From G965215055 sp965242685 (lineage in GTDB: Bacteria; Pseudomonadota; Gammaproteobacteria; UBA4575), in assembly GCA_965242685.1 (NCBI GenBank), contig OZ251487.1:186001-250000 (forward strand): a stretch of 64,000 nt of DNA, in the 5' to 3' direction. The notes beneath the pieces were generated by a model. The model did no database searches and was not told the origin of the DNA. It was given only the letters and a program-made list of their open reading frames with translations. The position numbers and the translations under genes were made by a program. Of this stretch, positions 42,660 to 52,147 are shown piece after piece. Numbering within the stretch: the first letter of the stretch is position 1; every line of letters begins with the position of its first letter.

Positions 42660-43883
42660 CTACAGCAGCACCTCTTCGGCCACGGGGTGGCCTAGAAAAT
42701 GAACCGGACTTGCGGAAAGCCCATAGGCACCGGAGTTCATAACGGCAATATAATCGCCCACTTCGCACTGACCAAGCGTCACGTCTTCGGCGAGAACGTC
42801 CAACGGGGTACAGAGTTTCCCGCTCACGGTAACGGTTTTCATTTGCTGTGAGGCGATCCGGTTCGCCACACAAAGCGGGAAGTTCTTTCTGACTTTTTGT
42901 CCCAGGTTGCCGCTTGCCGCGAGATGGTGGTGCATACCACCGTCGGTGATCAGGTAGGTCTTTCCTCTGGAGGTTTTTCTGTCAATGACTTTGCATAGGT
43001 ATACGCCGGCCTCGCCAACGATGTATCTGCCAAGTTCAAGTATGGCGTGCAGGCCGGCAGAAAATTTACGGTGATCGATCTCTGATAACAGGCGATTTAG
43101 GTTGCCGCATACGGAGTTGATGTCCAATGTGCGGTGCGTACTGAAGTATGGAATTCCAAATCCGCCGCCTACGTTGATGACGTCGACGGGCCGCGTGCAG
43201 GCGTTTGCCAGTTTGTCAAGCAGTTGAAAGATGTTGCCTTGTGCAGTGTTGATTGCCTTTTCATCAAGGATTTGTGATCCGGTATAGATGTGGAACCCTT
43301 CCAGTTGTAGTCCGGCGGCTTCAACCTTGCGGATGATATCCGGGGCGAATTCTTCGTCAATGCCGAACGGACTTGAGCCGCTGGCCATTTTCATGCCCGC
43401 CCGGCACTGTATAAAATTGGGGTTGATACGCAGCATGATTCTGGGTGTTACGCTTGAATTCAGTCGGATAATCTTCTCTATCTCCAGCTTTGATTCCGTA
43501 CTGATTACGGCGTTGGATCGTATTGCCTCTTGTAATTCTTGCTCACTTTTCCCGGGGCCGGTATAACAGATGTTCTTGCCGGATATTCCAGTGCTCAAGG
43601 CAAGGCTCAGTTCATACAGGGAGGACACTTCAAAACCGTCGGCGTATGGATGCAAATACGTGACGATGTCGCGGTAAGGGTTTGCCTTGATTGAGTAGTA
43701 AATCTTGAACGTGTCGGTAAGCAGGCCGCGTAGTGCCTTCATGGTATCTTTTATGACGGTTTTGGAATAGGCATACAGAGGGGTCGCGTGCCCGCGCCGC
43801 AACAGGTCAATCAACCGGAAATTGTCAAAAGACAAGCAGTTGTCAATGATCTTAAAATGACGTAGTGGATCAAATTTTCCCAA
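42660..43883 (-). CDS. Alanine-racemase-fold PLP decarboxylase, LysA-like (exosortase-A-associated type)
   Basis: A 407-residue fold-type III PLP enzyme like diaminopimelate/ornithine decarboxylases. PLP lysine in YYSIKANPYRDIV, then GFEVSSLYELSLAL, CYTGPGKSEQEL, the loop GMKMASGSSPFGIDEE, GFHIYTGSQIL, VINVGGGFGIPYF and LELGRYIVGEAGVYLC. The SGSSPFGID loop and TGPGKSEQEL resemble the decarboxylases found with exosortase-A polysaccharide systems more than true LysA. No exosortase is in the window. It stands alone, convergent with tsaE and divergent from pheA, and its substrate is not determined. Amine supply for a polysaccharide is one possibility. Confidence 0.8.
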   Translation of the reverse strand: MGKFDPLRHFKIIDNCLSFDNFRLIDLLRRGHATPLYAYSKTVIKDTMKALRGLLTDTFKIYYSIKANPYRDIVTYLHPYADGFEVSSLYELSLALSTGISGKNICYTGPGKSEQELQEAIRSNAVISTESKLEIEKIIRLNSSVTPRIMLRINPNFIQCRAGMKMASGSSPFGIDEEFAPDIIRKVEAAGLQLEGFHIYTGSQILDEKAINTAQGNIFQLLDKLANACTRPVDVINVGGGFGIPYFSTHRTLDINSVCGNLNRLLSEIDHRKFSAGLHAILELGRYIVGEAGVYLCKVIDRKTSRGKTYLITDGGMHHHLAASGNLGQKVRKNFPLCVANRIASQQMKTVTVSGKLCTPLDVLAEDVTLGQCEVGDYIAVMNSGAYGLSASPVHFLGHPVAEEVLL

Positions 43884-44138
43884 TTTATGTATCGGCTGAA
43901 TCGTTTATCATTCCCTATTATTACGTATTTCGTACGGCTGCATAGTGTCGTGTTTGCCGGGTATTCATGCAGTGAGTTTGCAAATGAGTGGCAAGCATTC
44001 GCTTGCAAAAAGATTATTCCTACCACCGTTGTTCATTATTGTTGTCCATAAAGGGACTGCCGCATAGAATTATGTGAATTTTTTTATATAAAGTACCATG
44101 CACTGGGCTTAATATTACTTATTTTGGCGGATGAGAGT
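43884..44138. other. Divergent regulatory region between the PLP decarboxylase and pheA
   Basis: About 255 AT-rich bases with no gene. A hairpin GCAAGC-ATTC-GCTTGC lies at 43991-44006, nested in a larger TTTGCAA...TTGCAAA inverted repeat. A promoter for pheA is listed separately. Confidence 0.4.
44042..44070 (+). promoter_or_regulatory. Promoter for the pheA operon
   Basis: TTGTCC at 44042-44047 and TAGAAT at 44065-44070 are separated by 17 bp, leaving a leader of about 60 nt before pheA. No leader peptide rich in phenylalanine is seen, so classic attenuation is not evident. Confidence 0.4.
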
Positions 44139-45221
44139 ATGGATGAGAAATTACTGCACGACTTGCGAGAAAAAATTGATGCCGTTGATCAGGGGCTTGT
44201 GCGTCTGATCAGCGATCGTGCCAGGTTTGCGCAACAGGTGGCGGCCATCAAGGCCGGAGATCAGGATAAAGCCAGGTTTTACAGACCGGACCGCGAGGCG
44301 CACATACTTAAACGCGTTATCGAGCACAATCAGGGGCCGTTACCCGACCCGGAGATGGCCCGTCTGATTCGGGAAATCATGTCCGCCTGTTTGGCATTGG
44401 AGCAGCGTTTACAGGTGGCGTTTCTGGGGCCCGTCGGTACTTTTGCCGAGGAGGCAACGTACAAGCATTTTGGCGGCTCGATTCATACGCTTGCCGTTGA
44501 TTCCATTGACAGTGTCTTTCGTGAAGTGGAGTCGGATAATGCCGATTATGGAGTCGTGCCGATCGAAAATTCCAATCAGGGCATTGTAAACAGCACGCTT
44601 GACGTTTTTCTTGAATCACAGCTGAAAATCGTTGGTGAGGTGGAGTTGCGCGTTCACCAGCATTTACTAAGCAACGTTGTAGAATTGGACGAAGTAAAGG
44701 TGTTGTTTTCTCATCAACAGTCTTTGGCACAGTGTAAAAGATGGATAAATACGAACCTTGCGGGCGTCAAACTTGTGCCCGTCAGCAGTAATGCGGAGGC
44801 CGCGCAACGTGCCGGTACGGAAAAGTGTGCCGCCGCCATTGCCGGGGAAGCTGCGGCACGTGAATACGAACTTGGAATATTGTACAAGAACATAGAGGAC
44901 TCTCCCAATAATACAACGCGTTTTCTGGTCATCGGCAAACAGGAAGTATGTCAAACCGGCGATGACAAAACTACGTTGCTGATTTCTGCACCGAATAAGC
45001 CGGGGGCACTGTACGATCTTCTGAAACCTCTTGCCGAAAACAACGTGAGCATGACGCGAATTGAGTCACGCCCTTCGCACTGCGTGAATTGGGAGTATGT
45101 CTTTTTCCTTGATGTAGAGGGTCATTTGGAAAATGAAGCCATTCATCGGTCGTTGACGAAACTGAAAGCCCGGACCGATCTGCTTAAAGTATTGGGGTCA
45201 TATCCAAGAGCCGCTTTGTAG
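44139..45221 (+). CDS. pheA: Bifunctional chorismate mutase/prephenate dehydratase
   Basis: Converts chorismate to prephenate and then phenylpyruvate for phenylalanine synthesis. Chorismate mutase domain (first 85 residues: LREKIDAVDQGLVRLISDRARFAQQVAAIK), dehydratase domain (VAFLGPVGTFAEEATYKHFG, YGVVPIENSNQGIVNSTLD, NNTTRFLVIG) and a C-terminal ACT domain for feedback by phenylalanine (NKPGALYDLLKPLAENNVSM, ESRPSHCVNWEYVFFLD). The ATG at 44139 gives 360 residues; a TTG at 44124 would add five. It starts the run pheA-tyrA-aroA-cmk-rpsA. Confidence 0.97.
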   Translation: MDEKLLHDLREKIDAVDQGLVRLISDRARFAQQVAAIKAGDQDKARFYRPDREAHILKRVIEHNQGPLPDPEMARLIREIMSACLALEQRLQVAFLGPVGTFAEEATYKHFGGSIHTLAVDSIDSVFREVESDNADYGVVPIENSNQGIVNSTLDVFLESQLKIVGEVELRVHQHLLSNVVELDEVKVLFSHQQSLAQCKRWINTNLAGVKLVPVSSNAEAAQRAGTEKCAAAIAGEAAAREYELGILYKNIEDSPNNTTRFLVIGKQEVCQTGDDKTTLLISAPNKPGALYDLLKPLAENNVSMTRIESRPSHCVNWEYVFFLDVEGHLENEAIHRSLTKLKARTDLLKVLGSYPRAAL

Positions 45222-45225
45222 ATTC

Positions 45226-46098
45226 ATGTTTAATAAGGTTTACCTTGTCGGCGTCGGCCTGATTACCGGTTCGCTGGCAAAGGATTTGAAATGCAGAAAG
45301 CTGGCTGGAACGGTGGTCGGCATAGGCAGAGACTCGCAACGCCTATCGAAGGCGCAGGCACTGGGAATTATTGATGAATACGAACTGTTGCAGGAGAGTG
45401 ATGTGTCGGATGCCGAACTGGTCGTTCTGGGGGTTCCGGTCGGCAACAGTGCCGACTCATTTTCCTTACTCAAACCAAGCTTGCAACCGGATACCTTGTT
45501 GACTGACGTTGGCAGCACGAAAAGTAGCGTGATTCACGCCGCCGAAAGCGTATTTGCTGAATTTCCCTCAAAGTTTGTTCCCGGCCATCCAATTGCGGGC
45601 AGCGAGCAAAGTGGCTTTGAACATGCACAAGAGCATTTATTTCGCGGCCGCAAAGTAATTTTAACGCCGACTTATAAAACGGATGTGGAGGCAGTACGAA
45701 GTATCCGGTTAATGTGGCAGGCGGTCGGCGCATCGGTTGATGAGGTGTCGGCGGAGCAACACGACAAAATCCTTGCGGCAACCAGCCATCTGCCTCACGT
45801 ATTGGCATATACGCTGGTAAATGACCTGGGCGGCAGACTTGATGCCGCCAGTATTTTTAGCTATTCCGCCGGAGGGTTTGATGATTTTACTCGTATTGCC
45901 TCCAGTAGCCCCGCCATGTGGGCAGATATTTGCGAAGCAAACAGAGAGGAAATTTTGGGGTCAATCACGGCCTTTAAAAATCGTTTGAGTGAATTACGTC
46001 TGGCAATCGACAGCCGCGACAAGGATACAATTACCCGTTTTTTTCAGCAGGCAAAAAGAATTCGAGATATGAAACCTGCCGGCGGTGATGAAAAATAG
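45226..46098 (+). CDS. tyrA: Prephenate dehydrogenase
   Basis: Oxidises prephenate to 4-hydroxyphenylpyruvate for tyrosine. The 290-residue protein has an NAD-binding fold at the start (VYLVGVGLITGSLAKDLK), LLTDVGSTKSSVIHAAE, FVPGHPIAGSEQSGFEHA (prephenate-binding histidine region) and a helical dimerisation domain with ATSHLPHVLAYTLVNDL and GGFDDFTRIASSSPAMWADI. It lies 4 bp after pheA and shares one base with aroA. No chorismate mutase fusion, unlike E. coli TyrA. Confidence 0.95.
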   Translation: MFNKVYLVGVGLITGSLAKDLKCRKLAGTVVGIGRDSQRLSKAQALGIIDEYELLQESDVSDAELVVLGVPVGNSADSFSLLKPSLQPDTLLTDVGSTKSSVIHAAESVFAEFPSKFVPGHPIAGSEQSGFEHAQEHLFRGRKVILTPTYKTDVEAVRSIRLMWQAVGASVDEVSAEQHDKILAATSHLPHVLAYTLVNDLGGRLDAASIFSYSAGGFDDFTRIASSSPAMWADICEANREEILGSITAFKNRLSELRLAIDSRDKDTITRFFQQAKRIRDMKPAGGDEK

Positions 46099-47402
46099 TG
46101 GCAATGGGATCATTTTATCGTTTAACGCCGCAAGGTCACTGCCAGGGTTCAATTCGGGTACCGGGCGACAAGTCTATCTCACATCGTGCGCTGATGCTGT
46201 CGGCGTTGGCCGAAGGGACGAGTGAAATCAGAGGGTATCTGTCTTCAACGGATTGTGAGGCAACGCTCGCGGCTTTTCAGAACATGGGCGTAAAAATAGA
46301 CCGGCTATCTCCCACGCACCTTCGTGTTCAAGGGGTTGGAATCAAAGGACTCCAGCCGCCGCAGCGCGTATTGGACATGGAAAATTCGGGTACCGCCATG
46401 CGCTTGATGGCCGGCATCCTGTGCGGGCAAAATTTTTCATCAACTTTGGTAGGCGATGAATCACTTTCTGCACGTCCCATGAAAAGAATACAGGCTCCAT
46501 TGCGGAGTATGGGGGCAGACGTTGTGACTAGTGACCGAGGTACCCCCCCCTTGATGATTAAACCTGCCGATTCATTACGCGGCATCCATTATCAACTCCC
46601 TGTAGCCAGCGCCCAAGTGAAATCTTGTGTGTTGTTTGCCGGCTTAAATGCGCACGGCACGACTTGTGTAAAAGAAAATATTGCCACCAGAGATCATACT
46701 GAAAGATTGCTGCAAACTTTTTCATGGCCAATTGAAGTTCGGGATGAGGGGATTTGTGTAACGGGGGGCAGCAAGTTGTTGGCAACAGATGTTGAAATCC
46801 CCGGCGATCTTTCATCGGCCGCATTTTTTATAGTTGGCGCCTTGATTTCGGGTTCGGCAAGGCTTGTCATTCAGCAAGTTGGTATCAACCCTACACGCGA
46901 CGGCGTTATTGAAATATTGCGTCTTATGGGTGCTCGTATTGAAATAACCAATACGAGAAAGTATGGCGTTGAACCGGTGGCGGACGTTGTAGTACAGGGT
47001 GGAGACCTGTATGGAACCAATATTCCACGACGTTTAATTTCGAAGTCCATCGATGAATTTCCCATCCTGTTTATCGCCGCGGCCTGCGCGTGCGGCACGA
47101 CGGTTCTCAATGGTGCCGAAGAACTTCGCGTTAAGGAATCCGACCGTATCCACAATATGGCTACAGGCTTGCGGAACGTGGGTATAGACGTGGCAGAAAA
47201 ACCGGATGGCCTTGTCATCGTTGGCGGTAACATTAAAGGCGGGGAAATTGACAGTGGTGGCGATCATCGGGTTGCGATGGCGTTTGCAGTGGCGTCTTTG
47301 GCTTGCGAGGCGCCCATTACGATACGCAACGTTGATAACGTAACTTCTTCATTCCCCGGGTTTGTCGCCTGTGCTTCACGGTTGGGCCTCAGATTTATGT
47401 GA
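46098..47402 (+). CDS. aroA: 3-phosphoshikimate 1-carboxyvinyltransferase (EPSP synthase)
   Basis: Sixth step of the shikimate pathway, joining PEP to shikimate 3-phosphate. Motifs are VPGDKSISHRALMLSALAEG, LDMENSGTAMRLMAGIL, DESLSARPMKRIQAPLRSMGA, SAQVKSCVLFAGLNAHG and KESDRIHNMATGLRNVG. The alanine-rich glyphosate-sensitivity loop differs from E. coli and resembles class II enzymes (the LSARPM form). The GTG at 46098 overlaps the tyrA stop by one base; an ATG two codons later is an alternative. 434 residues. Confidence 0.96.
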   Translation: MAMGSFYRLTPQGHCQGSIRVPGDKSISHRALMLSALAEGTSEIRGYLSSTDCEATLAAFQNMGVKIDRLSPTHLRVQGVGIKGLQPPQRVLDMENSGTAMRLMAGILCGQNFSSTLVGDESLSARPMKRIQAPLRSMGADVVTSDRGTPPLMIKPADSLRGIHYQLPVASAQVKSCVLFAGLNAHGTTCVKENIATRDHTERLLQTFSWPIEVRDEGICVTGGSKLLATDVEIPGDLSSAAFFIVGALISGSARLVIQQVGINPTRDGVIEILRLMGARIEITNTRKYGVEPVADVVVQGGDLYGTNIPRRLISKSIDEFPILFIAAACACGTTVLNGAEELRVKESDRIHNMATGLRNVGIDVAEKPDGLVIVGGNIKGGEIDSGGDHRVAMAFAVASLACEAPITIRNVDNVTSSFPGFVACASRLGLRFM

Positions 47403-47468
47403 TGTTCCGTAGTATGAGCCGAGCGTACTGGTTTTCGATGCAGTTTGGCGTTGGCGCGCTTGTGAGTC

Positions 47469-48146
47469 ATGGGTAACGGCGGCGTCCCGGTCGTAACGAT
47501 TGATGGCCCGGCCGGTTCCGGTAAAGGTACCGTTGCGGGCAAATTGGCAGGGATATTGGGTTACCATTACTTGGATAGTGGAGTGCTGTATCGGGCACTT
47601 GCCTTGCTCAGCCAACAGCAGCATGTCGAGGTGAACGACGTGGTCGCCTTGAATGAATTGTGTCTGGGTATGCGCGTACACTTTGATATATCTTCAGAAA
47701 ATAATGACGGATGTGTGTTGTTACAAGGGCAGGATGTATCTGAACAGTTGCGCACGGAAGAATGTGCTGCACGTGCTTCGCTATTGGCCGCTTGTTCCCA
47801 TGTGCGCGAGGCGTTGCTTGAAAAACAGCGTGTATTCCGAATTTTACCGGGGCTGGTGGCGGAAGGCAGAGACATGGGCACCAAGGTTTTCCCTGACGCC
47901 GATCACAAATTTTTTTTGACCGCCAGTAGTAAGGAACGCGCCTTCAGGAGACAAAAACAGTTGAAGAAACGCGCGATTAGTGTTAGTTTAAGCCGCCTTT
48001 TGAAAGAGATTGAAGCGCGAGACTCCCGAGATGAGGGCCGTGCTACCTCTCCTCTATGCCCTGCCAAAGACGCTGTGCTTGTAGACTCGACAAATTTATC
48101 GATTGAACAAGTTATGCAGTGTATTATGGCACATGTACAACGTTGA
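47469..48146 (+). CDS. cmk: Cytidylate kinase
   Basis: Phosphorylates CMP and dCMP. The 225-residue protein begins VVTIDGPAGSGKGTVAGKLAGILGYHYLDSGVLYRALALL (P-loop and NMP-binding region), followed by the CMP-specific insert and LVAEGRDMGTKVFPDADHKFFLTASSKERAFRRQKQL. RDMGTKVFPDA is the family motif. It precedes rpsA, as in E. coli. Confidence 0.96.
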   Translation: MGNGGVPVVTIDGPAGSGKGTVAGKLAGILGYHYLDSGVLYRALALLSQQQHVEVNDVVALNELCLGMRVHFDISSENNDGCVLLQGQDVSEQLRTEECAARASLLAACSHVREALLEKQRVFRILPGLVAEGRDMGTKVFPDADHKFFLTASSKERAFRRQKQLKKRAISVSLSRLLKEIEARDSRDEGRATSPLCPAKDAVLVDSTNLSIEQVMQCIMAHVQR

Positions 48147-48179
48147 GGAAGTTTATATAAATGGAATATCGAGATTTGT

Positions 48180-49865
48180 ATGAGTGAAAATTTTGCCGAG
48201 CTTTTTGAAAAAAGCGTAGATAATATTAATACTCGGCTTGGCGCCATCATTAGTGGCACCGTGATTGATATTAATAAGGATACTGTCGTCGTAAATGCCG
48301 GTTTGAAGTCGGAAGGCTTTATTCCCATAGAACAGTTTAAGAGAAATAACGGCCAGCTTGAGGTAGCAATTGGCGACGTTGTGGAAGTGACTCTGGACGC
48401 ACTTGAGGATGGTTATGGTGAGACCTTGCTGTCTCGTGAGAAGGCTCGTCGGGTAAAGGCTTGGGCAGAACTAGAGCGTGTGCATGAAGAGGGTGAAACC
48501 GTTACGGGAGTAATTACTGGAAAAGTCAAGGGTGGGTTTATGGTTGAGCTGGGTGACCTGCACGCATTCTTACCAGGCTCGTTGGTGGACGTGCGCCCGG
48601 TTCGGGATACCTCCTACTTGGAGGGCAAGGAGCTGGAATTCAAAGTAATCAAAATTGATTTGAAGCGAAATAACGTAGTGGTGTCTCGCCGTGCCGTGGT
48701 TGAATTGGAATATAGTGCCGAGCGTGAAGAGCTTATTGGTAGCCTGAAAGAAGGTGCGGTGGTTAAGGGCATAGTCAAAAACTTGACCGACTATGGTGCG
48801 TTTTTAGACCTTGGTGGAGTGGATGGGTTGCTGCATATTACCGATATGGCCTGGAAACGAGTCAGATATCCATCAGAGATCTTGTCCATTGGGGATGAAA
48901 TTGACGTGTGTGTGTTGAAATTTGATAAAGAAAAAACCCGCGTGTCACTCGGCCTGAAACAACTTGAAGATGATCCCTGGGGAGATATTCATCGTCGTTA
49001 TTCGGAAGGTACTCGTACTTTTGGGAAGGTCACAAATATTGCCGATTATGGTTTTTTTGTTGAAATAGAAGAGGGCATTGAAGGGCTGGTGCACGTGTCT
49101 GAAATGGATTGGACCAACAAAAATATAAATCCAGAAAAAATTGCTTCACTTGGTAGTGAAGTGGAGGTGATGATTCTCGGTATAGATGAGGAACGTCGCA
49201 GAATTTCATTGGGCATGAAACAGTGTCAACCGAATCCGTGGGAGAGTTTTGCTAACAATTATGGCAAAGGCAGCGAAATTACCGGGACGATAAAGTCGAT
49301 TACGGACTTTGGGATTTTTGTCGGGCTTGAGGGCGGCATAGATGGCTTGGTACATTTGTCGGACCTGGCTTGGGACGTATCTGGCGAAGAGGCGGTACGC
49401 GGCTATAAGAAAGGAGATCTGTTAAACACCATAGTATTATCGGTAGACGCCGGTCGGGGACGTATCTTGTTGGGCGTGAAACAGTTGACGAAGGATCCGT
49501 TTTTTGCCTACATTTCCAAACATCCTAAAGGCAGTATTGTAACTGGCACGGTGAGTGAAATAGATACCGGCATGGCGATCATTGAACTGGCGGAGGGAGT
49601 AAAAGGGAGTTTGAAGGCCTCGGAGATGTCTGATGAGCGCGTGGAAGACTTGCGTTCCGTACTGAAAAAGGACGAGCAGATTGAAGCCAAATTTGTGGGC
49701 GTAGATAAAAAATCCAGAATGGTCGCCCTATCAATTAAGGCCAAGGAGCGTCAGGAAGAGGAGGCTGTGGTTCGGAATTACGGTAGCAATGAGACGGCGT
49801 CGACGAGTCTGGGCGATGTGCTAAAGAAATCAATTGACAGAAACAAGAAAGATTCGGTTGAGTGA
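48180..49865 (+). CDS. rpsA: 30S ribosomal protein S1
   Basis: RNA-binding protein that brings mRNA to the 30S subunit. 561 residues with six S1 (OB-fold) domains: the first two (about 15-160) bind the ribosome, the last four bind RNA. Repeated signatures include GTVIDINKDTVVVNAGLKSEGFIP, NLTDYGAFLDLGGVDGLLHITDMAW, NIADYGFFVEIEEGIEGLVHVSEMDW and SITDFGIFVGLEGGIDGLVHLSDLAW. Between cmk and ihfB as in E. coli. Confidence 0.98.
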   Translation: MSENFAELFEKSVDNINTRLGAIISGTVIDINKDTVVVNAGLKSEGFIPIEQFKRNNGQLEVAIGDVVEVTLDALEDGYGETLLSREKARRVKAWAELERVHEEGETVTGVITGKVKGGFMVELGDLHAFLPGSLVDVRPVRDTSYLEGKELEFKVIKIDLKRNNVVVSRRAVVELEYSAEREELIGSLKEGAVVKGIVKNLTDYGAFLDLGGVDGLLHITDMAWKRVRYPSEILSIGDEIDVCVLKFDKEKTRVSLGLKQLEDDPWGDIHRRYSEGTRTFGKVTNIADYGFFVEIEEGIEGLVHVSEMDWTNKNINPEKIASLGSEVEVMILGIDEERRRISLGMKQCQPNPWESFANNYGKGSEITGTIKSITDFGIFVGLEGGIDGLVHLSDLAWDVSGEEAVRGYKKGDLLNTIVLSVDAGRGRILLGVKQLTKDPFFAYISKHPKGSIVTGTVSEIDTGMAIIELAEGVKGSLKASEMSDERVEDLRSVLKKDEQIEAKFVGVDKKSRMVALSIKAKERQEEEAVVRNYGSNETASTSLGDVLKKSIDRNKKDSVE

Positions 49866-49883
49866 AGCAAGCTTGGTCGAGAC

Positions 49884-50204
49884 ATGGTAACGATGAAGAA
49901 AAAGAATAAGGTCATCACAAGATCAGAGCTGATTGAAAGAATATCGTTAAAACAAAATCATCTTGCCCATAAAGATATTGAACTTTCAATCAAAAGTCTG
50001 ATAGAACAGATGAGCACCTTTTTGGCAAAAGGAGAGCGTATCGAAATCAGAGGATTTGGTAGTTTTTCGCTGCATTTTCGACCACCTAGAATGGGGAGGA
50101 ATCCAAAAACCGGAGTGGCCGTACCGTTGCCGGGTAAGTATGCAACGTATTTCAAGCCGGGAAAAGAATTACGTCAGCGCGTCAATCAGTCTTTGACAAA
50201 ATAG
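49884..50204 (+). CDS. ihfB: Integration host factor beta subunit
   Basis: DNA-bending protein that forms a heterodimer with IhfA. ITRSELIERISLKQNHLAHKD, LAKGERIEIRGFGSFSLHFR and PPRMGRNPKTGVAVPLPGKY contain the beta-arm with the intercalating proline region. It has 106 residues; the first ten (MVTMKKKNKV) are an extra basic tail, and an ATG at codon 4 is an alternative start. lapA-lapB, usually downstream, are absent here. Confidence 0.94.
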   Translation: MVTMKKKNKVITRSELIERISLKQNHLAHKDIELSIKSLIEQMSTFLAKGERIEIRGFGSFSLHFRPPRMGRNPKTGVAVPLPGKYATYFKPGKELRQRVNQSLTK

Positions 50205-50328
50205 CGAAGTGTAAGGCTACTCTGCGGCGTCGCTTTTCGACAAAGGTGCATACTTATTCAGTGGTTGATCTCTCCTGGCGGCGGGTCTTGTCGCTTCCGG
50301 TTCAGACTGGAGAAGTACGTCCAACGTT

Positions 50329-51036
50329 ATGTCTGACGAAGTTACAATTGTCATTGCCCTGGATTTTCCTGATGCGAGGTCAAGCAATTCGTTTTTAGAT
50401 CGTCTTCAGGGCCAATCGTATAAACTCAAAGTAGGCCTTGAATTGTTTATCTCCGAAGGCCCGCATTTTATTGAGCAACTGGCGGACAGAGGGCACCAGA
50501 TTTTTTTAGATGTCAAGCTGCATGACATTCCAAACACCGTAGCGTCGGCGTGTCGGGCGGCGTGTAACACGGGTGTTTGGATGGTTTCCCTGCATGCTGC
50601 GGGCGGCTATGAAATGCTGCAAGCCGCTCGCGATGCAGTACCTGAAAATGCGGGGACGGTCAATTTGGTAGCAGTTACCGTCTTGACTTCGATGGATCAA
50701 CGGCAACTCTACTCAATAGGCATACAACGATCTACGGAAGAGCACGTATTACAACTTGCCGGCACGGCGTTACAGGCGGGTCTGGATGGCATTGTATGTT
50801 CCGCTTGTGAGGTACAGGCAGTGCGCAGCACATGGGGAGAGAACTTCACGGTTGTGACACCGGGCATACGTTTGCAAGATTATGATAAGGGTGATCAGCG
50901 TAGAGTGGCTTCCCCGCTTCAGGCGAGGCGGTCGGGTGCAAATTACATGGTTGTTGGGCGTCCGATTACCCGAGCGAAAGATCCGGGTTTTGCCATTGAA
51001 CAGTACCTTGCAAGTTGGAATGCAGGCACTGACTGA
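50329..51036 (+). CDS. pyrF: Orotidine 5'-phosphate decarboxylase
   Basis: Last step of UMP synthesis. The 235-residue TIM barrel has IVIALDFPDARSSNSFLDRL, KVGLELFISEGPHFIEQL, and the catalytic DVKLHDIPNTVASACRA with its Lys-Asp network, then TPGIRLQDYDKGDQRRVASP and NYMVVGRPITRAKDP. It follows ihfB by 124 bp with no lapAB between them. UMP feeds UTP for GalU. Confidence 0.96.
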   Translation: MSDEVTIVIALDFPDARSSNSFLDRLQGQSYKLKVGLELFISEGPHFIEQLADRGHQIFLDVKLHDIPNTVASACRAACNTGVWMVSLHAAGGYEMLQAARDAVPENAGTVNLVAVTVLTSMDQRQLYSIGIQRSTEEHVLQLAGTALQAGLDGIVCSACEVQAVRSTWGENFTVVTPGIRLQDYDKGDQRRVASPLQARRSGANYMVVGRPITRAKDPGFAIEQYLASWNAGTD

Positions 51037-51167
51037 CTAGTATAGGGATTAGGGTATCCAGGCGTTCGTTGTCCGGTAATACGGAGTAACGCCCTGGGCT
51101 GTCTTGTAAAATATCGGCAACTGGAAATAGCTTTTATCGGCGTGGCAGCAGTGTAAAGAGGTAGATA

Positions 51168-52043
51168 GTGGCTAAAATTCGTAAGGTAGTATTTCCGGTT
51201 GCCGGATTGGGTACCCGCTTTCTCCCCGCCACCAAGGCCAACCCCAAAGAGATGCTTCCCGTGGTGGATAAGCCTTTGATCCAGTATGCGGCAGAGGAGG
51301 CGGTGGCGGCAGGCATGGAGACGCTTATTTTTATTACTGGTCGCAATAAACGCTCCATTGAAGATCATTTTGATAGAGCCTACGAACTGGAGAGTGGGCT
51401 TGAGGCAAGAGGCAAAGACACAATGTTGGACATTGTGAGAAACGTGCTCCCGAAAAAAACGAATTGTATTTATATCCGACAGTCAGAGCCCTTGGGTCTA
51501 GGACATGCCGTACTTTGTGCCGAACCGATGCTGGATAATGAGCCGTTCGCGGTCATTTTGGCGGATGACCTTATCTACGATGGAGACAGGGGCTGTCTTA
51601 CGCAGATGGTTGGCGTACATGAGCGGGAGCAGTGTGGTATTGTGGGTGTACAGGAGATCGCCCCGGAAGACGTCAAACACTATGGAGTGATCGCGGGTAA
51701 AAAGGCCCGGGATGATTTATGGGAAGTAGATACGATTGTGGAAAAACCGGCATTGAAAGATGCACCTTCCAACGTTGCAATAGTGGGTAGGTATATATTG
51801 TATCCGTCCATTTTTTCAATTTTGGCAAATGCCGGCAGAGGTGCGGCGGGCGAAATTCAACTGACCGATGCGCTGGCTACACTCATACAAACAGAAAAAT
51901 TGTTGGCTTATCGGTTTGCAGGCGAGCGCTATGACTGTGGTAGCAAAATGGGTTATTTGAAAGCGACCGTTGAGTATGCACTGCGTCATCCAGAAATAAG
52001 TGAGCGTTTTCAAAAATATTTACAACCATTCGGGCAAGACTAG
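51168..52043 (+). CDS. galU: UTP-glucose-1-phosphate uridylyltransferase
   Basis: Makes UDP-glucose, the activated sugar for surface polysaccharides. The 291-residue nucleotidyltransferase starts VVFPVAGLGTRFLPATKANPKEMLPVVDKPLIQYA and has LGLGHAVLCAEPMLDNEPFAVILADDLIYD and GVIAGKKARDDLWEVDTIVEKP. The GTG at 51168 has AGAGG upstream. It is the first gene of the polysaccharide locus, followed after 195 bp (with a poly-C tract) by the flippase gene. The coding end contains AAGACTAGTCTT around the stop. Confidence 0.96.
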   Translation: MAKIRKVVFPVAGLGTRFLPATKANPKEMLPVVDKPLIQYAAEEAVAAGMETLIFITGRNKRSIEDHFDRAYELESGLEARGKDTMLDIVRNVLPKKTNCIYIRQSEPLGLGHAVLCAEPMLDNEPFAVILADDLIYDGDRGCLTQMVGVHEREQCGIVGVQEIAPEDVKHYGVIAGKKARDDLWEVDTIVEKPALKDAPSNVAIVGRYILYPSIFSILANAGRGAAGEIQLTDALATLIQTEKLLAYRFAGERYDCGSKMGYLKATVEYALRHPEISERFQKYLQPFGQD

Positions 52044-52147
52044 TCTTACCTGAATAAGCTTCTCACTTTGTTGATACCAACAATATCCGCGTAGCAAAGA
52101 AACGCATGCTGTCCGAACTTTAATGAATATCAACATCTGATGCCAAT

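Noticed and set aside
52036..52047. Perfect palindrome AAGACTAGTCTT at the galU stop
   Set aside because: Stem of six with no loop or T-run; it includes coding bases and could be chance.
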